From the NCBI RefSeq assembly GCF_030445035.2, contig NC_080683.1, positions 120,761,225-120,825,224 on the forward strand: 64,000 nt of DNA. The letters are read 5' to 3'. This DNA is from Dasypus novemcinctus (Eukaryota; Chordata; Mammalia; Cingulata; Dasypodidae). The stretch's first letter is position 1. Each line of letters opens with the position of its first letter. Below the pieces are notes generated by a model. That model saw only the letters and a list, made by a program, of their open reading frames with translations. It did no database searches and was not told the DNA's origin. Of the stretch, positions 58,840-64,000 are shown piece by piece. A program made the translations under genes and the position numbers.

Positions 58840-61200
58840 ATTTAAATAATCTTTTAAGTTCTAAAAAAGTACAAATTTACAGAAAAGCTGCAGAGGTAGT
58901 TTCTATAGAGCGTTCCCGTATAGCCCTCATCCTGTTTCTCATCATGTCTCAATCTCATATTACTAATGGACCAATGTAATATGTTATGACTCATCAAAGC
59001 CAATACTGTATTTGTATTTTTTTTTTAGTAATGCCTAATGCCTTCGTTTTCTGTAACAGGATCCCATCCAGGATACTATCTTATTTTAGGTCATCATAAC
59101 TCCCTAAGCTTCTTCACCTGTAAGTGTTTCTCAGCCTTCGCTTGTTTCTGAGAAACTCGACAGAGTAGAGTAGTACTGGTCAGGCATTTTATAGAACATC
59201 CCTCAATTTAGGTTGGCCTGATATTTTTCTCTTTATTAGCCCGAGGAGAGGAAGAACACAGATGTGAAATGCCATTCTAGTCACATCATACTGAGATGAT
59301 TTATGCCTGAGGCAGTGTTGGTTAGGCTACTCCACTGTTAATGTACTGTTTTTTACCCACTCTCCACACTTGTCCTCTTTGAAAGGAAGTCACCAAGCAC
59401 AGCCCACACTTAAGGAGAAGGAGGCCATGCTCCACCTCCTTGAGGGCAGAGTATTTACATAAATTATGTGAAATCTTTTTACGTGGGAAATTTGCCATGT
59501 AAATTTCCTCCATTTATTCATATGGAGTCATAGATATTTAATCAATACTATCAGTTACAGTCCAATACTGTTTCTTATTTTGTTGCTCAGAATTTTCAAC
59601 TTTGGCCGTTGGGTGCTCTTTCAGTTGACTGTCTATGACATACATCATTGTTCTGTGTTTTGAATGCTTCCTTCCTATCTAGCGCTCTAAGTTTCTCCAG
59701 GCTATCTTGTACATTCCCTGCTGCAGCCCTAGAACCAGTCATTTTTCCAAGGAGCCTGGTACCTTATATGGGCAGTATGCATTTTTTATGTCTGCCTTTT
59801 TTGTTCAACATTATATTTGCTAGACCCATCAATGTTGTTTTTCTTAGCCATAGTTTATGTATTTTCCTTGTTCTATAGTAGGATTCCACAAACTACCACC
59901 TGTGGTCCAATTCTGGGCCCATTCACATTTCATAAATAAAGATTTTATGAAATATGATCACAAACATTTATTTATATATTGTCTATGGCTGCTTTCATGC
60001 TACAAAAGTGTAGATAAGTTATAAACCTTATGTCTTATGCTTGACAAAGCCTAAAATATTAACTATCTGACCCTTTTCAAAAAACGTTTGTTGGCACCTG
60101 CTTTATAGTATTCTACTACATAAATACATGAAAAATCACTTTTTTGTTCACTGTTACCTGAAAATTGGTTGTTTCTAGCTTGGGTCACATGAATTGTGCT
60201 GTTGGGAATATCATTGTAAATATTATTTAGTATATACAAATTTGCATTTTTTTGGGTATCTACCTAATGATGGGGATATCTGGCTCACAGAGGAGACCTA
60301 TTTTCAGCCTCAGTTGATACTTTCAAGGAATTCTTCCAAAGTGTTTTTATCAATATAAACCACCTTCCCCAGTCGGTTTTGAGACTGTTGTCCAATATGC
60401 TTGCTATTACTTGGATTTTCAGCAATTTTTAAATTTTAAGTATATAGTGGTAGTTTTTGTAGTTTCAATTTGCATCTTTGATATGTTCTAGCAATGAAAT
60501 CTAGCAACTTTTCATGTGTTTATTGATCATTTGGATATCCTCTTTTATTAAAAGTTTAATCAAATTAAATGTTAACTCAAGTTCTCCATTAAAAAAATAT
60601 ATATTCTGGAGACAATCCTTCCTTGTTTATATATTTCACTAGTATATTTTATATCTGTTTTTCTTTTTCCTTCTCTTCTGGTAAATAGAAAATTTCATTT
60701 CAGTAAATTTTATATATCTTTCACATTTCTTACTTTGCTATTATAAGTCTTTTTGTTTTTCCTACTTATAAAATCTTTTCCTAAGTTGAGGTCATGAATA
60801 TATCCTCCACATTATTTTCCTAGACTTTATTTTCACTCCTTTCATAGATGGACCTTAATTCACATCTGGAAAAAATGTTTGTACATGCTTTGAAATATAG
60901 GTCAAATTCACTACTTTCATAAGAAAAATTAAACAATCCCGCACCATTAGTTGAAAAACCTGTCACATCACCTTCTGTGCTATCACTTTGAAAGAAATCT
61001 CAAGTCCATATACATTGCAGTTAGTTTTCTGGGCTTTCCATTTTATTATGTCACATTATCTATACTTGTAACAAGTCCACACTGCCTTATTTAATGTAGA
61101 TTTAAAATAAATCTTGATATCTACTGGAGCAAATGTGCCAACCTCAGTGACATACTTAATCCATGTCTTAACTATATTTGATCTATTACATTTTTTAATC
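58840..61200 (-). mobile_element. Old L1 (L1ME-type 3' UTR), minus strand
   Basis: From 59055 to 59640 the plus strand matches the antisense of an L1ME 3' UTR: 'caggatcccatccaggatact', 'agtactggtcaggcattttatagaacatccctcaattta', 'aagtcaccaagcacagcccacacttaaggag', 'ctccacctccttgagggcagagtatttacataaatt'. Later T-rich parts continue to about 61200. A hAT fossil is inserted at 59879-60100. Confidence 0.75.
59879..60100. mobile_element. hAT-Charlie-type DNA transposon fossil with 8-bp target duplication
   Basis: Starts TAGGATTCCACAAACTACC and ends ...GTTTGTTGGCACCTG, decayed forms of inverted hAT termini (CAGGGGTC.GCAAACT type). The interior has 'cataaataaagattttatg', 'tattgtctatggctgctttcatgctacaaaag' and 'caaagcctaaaatattaactatctgaccc', as in common eutherian nonautonomous Charlie elements. 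The flanks TTCTATAG (59871-59878) and CTTTATAG (60101-60108) are an 8-bp duplication with two transitions. Confidence 0.82.
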
Positions 61201-62240
61201 ATCTTGACCAAATAACAAAATCAATAATAAAAAGTAAATTGGTGTTTGTTTTTGAGAGCACTGAAAATGTACATAAGATTCAGGAAATTTGGCATCTTTG
61301 CTTCTCTCAATCCAAAAACATGGTATAACTCCCCATTAAGTAGGACTTCTTTAATTTCTGTTACTTAGAATTAGCCAAACTGAACAGTTTGAGGGTATGT
61401 ACTGGAGGACTTCCAGTTCTGCTCAAGACTTCTGATAACCAACTGCAAGAAGTTTCATTCCAACTACAAAGCCAGAGAAGAGTCCACACCAGATCACTTC
61501 TTGCACTAATTGTGATTTTGGGTTATCTTAAACCCGGTTTAATAATTCTCTAAAATGGTACAAAAAACTCACTGAAAGCTATCGGTCTTGTGCTTACAGT
61601 TTATTACAGGGAAAGGGTACAGATTAAAATCAGCTAAAGGAAGAGACACATAGAGCAGAGTCTGGGAGAGCCCCAAATATGAAGCTTCCATTTTCTTCAA
61701 GACATGTGTTACCTTCATAGAATCAGTGTTTGACCATAAGCATGCAGTCCTGCCACCCATAAAATTCATCCATCTTCGTTGGCCAAAGTTATTTTTTTTA
61801 ATTGAGACTTCATTATATTGATTGATTGGTCGCCAGTATGGTTGATTTCAGCCTTCAGGATGGCTGCTACTTTGTGACTTAAAACCCCACACTAAATCAC
61901 ATAGTTGGTCTTTAAGGCATAGTCAGCTCCCACCTTATGACTTGGTATGTGGCCAGCCCCATCCTAAGATCTTGTTTGGTTAGCTTCCACCCTAAACAAA
62001 GATGCCCCTGTTATAGTATAATATACCTTTCAGAAACCAAGGGCCAAGGTCAGATGTCACTTTGGGCAAAACCAAATTCTTTACTACACATCTGTCAACA
62101 ATATTTTATAGTTTTCTGTAAAAAGGCTTTGCATAAATTTCATCAAACTTGTTTATATTGATACTTCATATGCAATTGTAAATGGTATTGTTTTACATGG
62201 AAGCATTGGTAATGTAATTTATTAATTCTAATAACTTCCT
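61200..62240. other. No confidently recognised element
   Basis: The segment 61830-62060 is less AT-rich, with 'cccacactaaatcacatag...tcagctcccaccttatgac', which is LTR-like in texture but unassigned. The frame 61569-61769 minus has no motif. Confidence 0.35.
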
Positions 62241-63160
62241 TTTAGGTTCTTTGGATTTCCATTTACCCAGATATATCCTCTTAGATAATTATTTTATTTT
62301 TGCTTCATTTCCAATCATAATACCTTCTATTTATTTTTCTTGCATTATTGCTTTAGCCCAATTACTAGAAGGGTCAACTACAGACATTCTCTTTCCTTAT
62401 TCCTATGGAACAATTTCAGGTTTTCACTATTACTATAAAATACTAAATCAATCTTATATTCACAGAATAAACCTACCTAGATCATACTGTATTTATACAT
62501 TTTTAGTGAATTGTTATTAAATTTGTAAGGAAATTGGATGGCATTTTTTTTGGGTAGTACTTTATTTTGATAAGTGAAAGTGAACTGCATCCGACCCTTT
62601 TCTTAATGTTCTTATCAGGTTGTAGTATCATGATTATGATGCATTTTTAAAATTGAACTTTTTAGTTCCTCATTTTCCATTCCATGGAGAGTTTGTATAA
62701 TATTTAGGTTTATTTTGAAGTACAGGTTTTTCAATTTTTTACTTAATTTCCTTTATAAATATAAGACTTCAGAGTCCCCATTTAATTGGTATGTGTTTTA
62801 TAGATGTACTTTCCAAGTGTTTTGCCTTTCTTATTAAACTTTTCTAATTTATTGGAATAAAACTATTCATTATATCTTTTTATGACTTTTTTATAATGTT
62901 TTAGGACCTATAGTCACATCCTTTACTCATTATTTACATTGGCTTATTGATTCTCTTTTTGTAATATGTGTTTTATGTCCTCTTGTTTTTTTATGATGCC
63001 CTTGAGTATTATATTTTCTGTTTTATAATTTATTGAGATGGATTGTAAGCTTATTGATTTCAGCCACTTTCTTTACCAACATATTTAAAAGCTATAATCT
63101 CTCTCAAGGCACTGTTTTTAGTGAATTAGAATTATAAATTTATTATATATGACAGATAAA
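62240..63160 (-). mobile_element. Old L1 ORF2-derived sequence, minus strand
   Basis: T-rich plus strand. 63045-63120 ('gcttattgatttcagccactttctttaccaacatatttaaaagctataatctctctcaaggcact') matches the antisense of L1 ORF2. Other parts are heavily decayed. Confidence 0.5.
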
Positions 63161-64000
63161 TAAAATTTTTTAAATTATGTAATATTTCTCTATATCTCTA
63201 CTTCCCTTACCCTCTCTGCATCTACTGTGTCTGATGTTAATATAGCTGCAGCAGTTGGCTTTGCTTATATATAATTTTAAGTTCTATATACTAGATACAG
63301 GCAATAAGAAGCTACAGGGCGCTATAATACCCCAAATTCTAGTTGACACAGGGAAAATCATCTGAAAAGCTCTCCCTTTGTACTATGATCTCCTGTCCCA
63401 GGGTGGGTGTTTGTGATTCTGGAGCTCACTAAGCAGCACTCTGGAGAATGGAATGCTGGTCTATCTTTGCTCGACATATCACTATGCTCTGTAGATCTCT
63501 ATTTAGTGGCCTCTTTCATTTGACCTGTGGGGCAATATTGAGGAAGAAGAAACTATAATATCCACTTCAATAGCTGGAAAGTTTACAGCATAAATAAATA
63601 GCTCTTGCAACTAAAGCTTATTCTGGATAAAGTGAAAAGATAAATCAAAGTTAGCCACCCATTGGTCAACACTAGACAATGTGTTTAGCACCTTTGTGAA
63701 CTGTCATTAGAATATGAAGATGCTTAACTTTGCTTGTTTTCAGTTCAGGAACTTTAGGCAAAGTCTCCATACAATATGAAAGAATATGCATAATCTTCTT
63801 ATGAAAATAATATTTTGTGATTTATTAATTTCTGATTTTTTTAATAAACTTCAAATCCTTTTCCTGTCCCCATTGACTGTTAGGGCATTTTCTAGATGGA
63901 TAAGTATATATTTTTAATGTATATTCTTTAGTTTTCCTTGCCTTCATCACTCGTCTAATTCATTGTTTCTTCCATCTTTCTTATCCCATTAAAAACAGCA
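63160..64000. other. No recognised gene; end of window
   Basis: AT-rich with a moderately GC segment at 63300-63550 that I cannot assign. Nothing else is supported. Confidence 0.4.

Noticed and set aside
1-64000. CRISPR arrays, operons, prokaryotic mobile elements
   Set aside because: No spaced short direct repeats and no prokaryotic gene structure; the repeats seen are all eukaryotic retroelements and microsatellites.

Overview
The window is vertebrate nuclear DNA, most likely from an armadillo (Xenarthra, probably Dasypus). The main evidence is two nearly complete SINEs of the DAS type, which have a tRNA-derived head with A and B boxes, a GC-rich body and an (ATTT/AAAT)n tail. DAS SINEs are known from armadillos. 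LINE-1 3' ends with a pyrimidine-rich 3' UTR of xenarthran type support this. I found no bacterial-style operons and no confirmed host exon. Almost every open reading frame here is a chance frame or lies inside a decayed transposable element. The only host-gene candidate is a short signal-peptide-like exon at 37523-37586.

Layout. The left edge holds the internal end, primer-binding site and LTR of a MaLR-type element on the minus strand (1-600). From 4.5 to 8.6 kb there is decayed L1, minus strand, enclosing an unexplained CpG-dense block at 7705-7910. From about 8.9 to 17.0 kb the DNA is repeat-poor, with a small SINE, a GC-rich stretch (15.23-15.85 kb) and a palindromic MITE. L1 minus-strand DNA returns at 17.1-19.6, 20.95-23.27 (xenarthran L1 3' UTR flanked by inverted arms), 23.4-24.1, 25.1-25.3 and 26.65-33.2 kb. 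The last copy is interrupted by a solo LTR that itself holds a DAS SINE, and by a second DAS SINE. At 35193-35836 lies a U6 snRNA-L1 chimera, followed by a MIR.

Two proviruses dominate the right half. An ERV-L provirus lies on the plus strand at 39012-46083. It has LTRs, a tRNA-Leu primer site, protease, reverse transcriptase, RNase H, integrase and a terminal dUTPase, all broken by stops and frameshifts. Its two LTRs each carry a misplaced piece of the provirus's own interior: leader sequence in the 5' LTR and integrase sequence in the 3' LTR. A class I, gammaretrovirus-like provirus lies on the minus strand at 50200-56558. It has a tRNA-Arg-type primer site, gag, protease, an integrase tail and env remnants, but most of pol is missing. 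It sits inside an older solo LTR, just downstream of that LTR's TATA box. Beyond it are an L2 fragment, an L1 3' UTR containing a hAT fossil with its 8-bp target duplication, and more L1.

Nothing here works together as a pathway. The window records successive retrotransposition in an AT-rich intergenic or intronic region. Every L1 segment I recognised lies on the minus strand. That pattern would fit an intron of a plus-strand gene, but it does not prove one.
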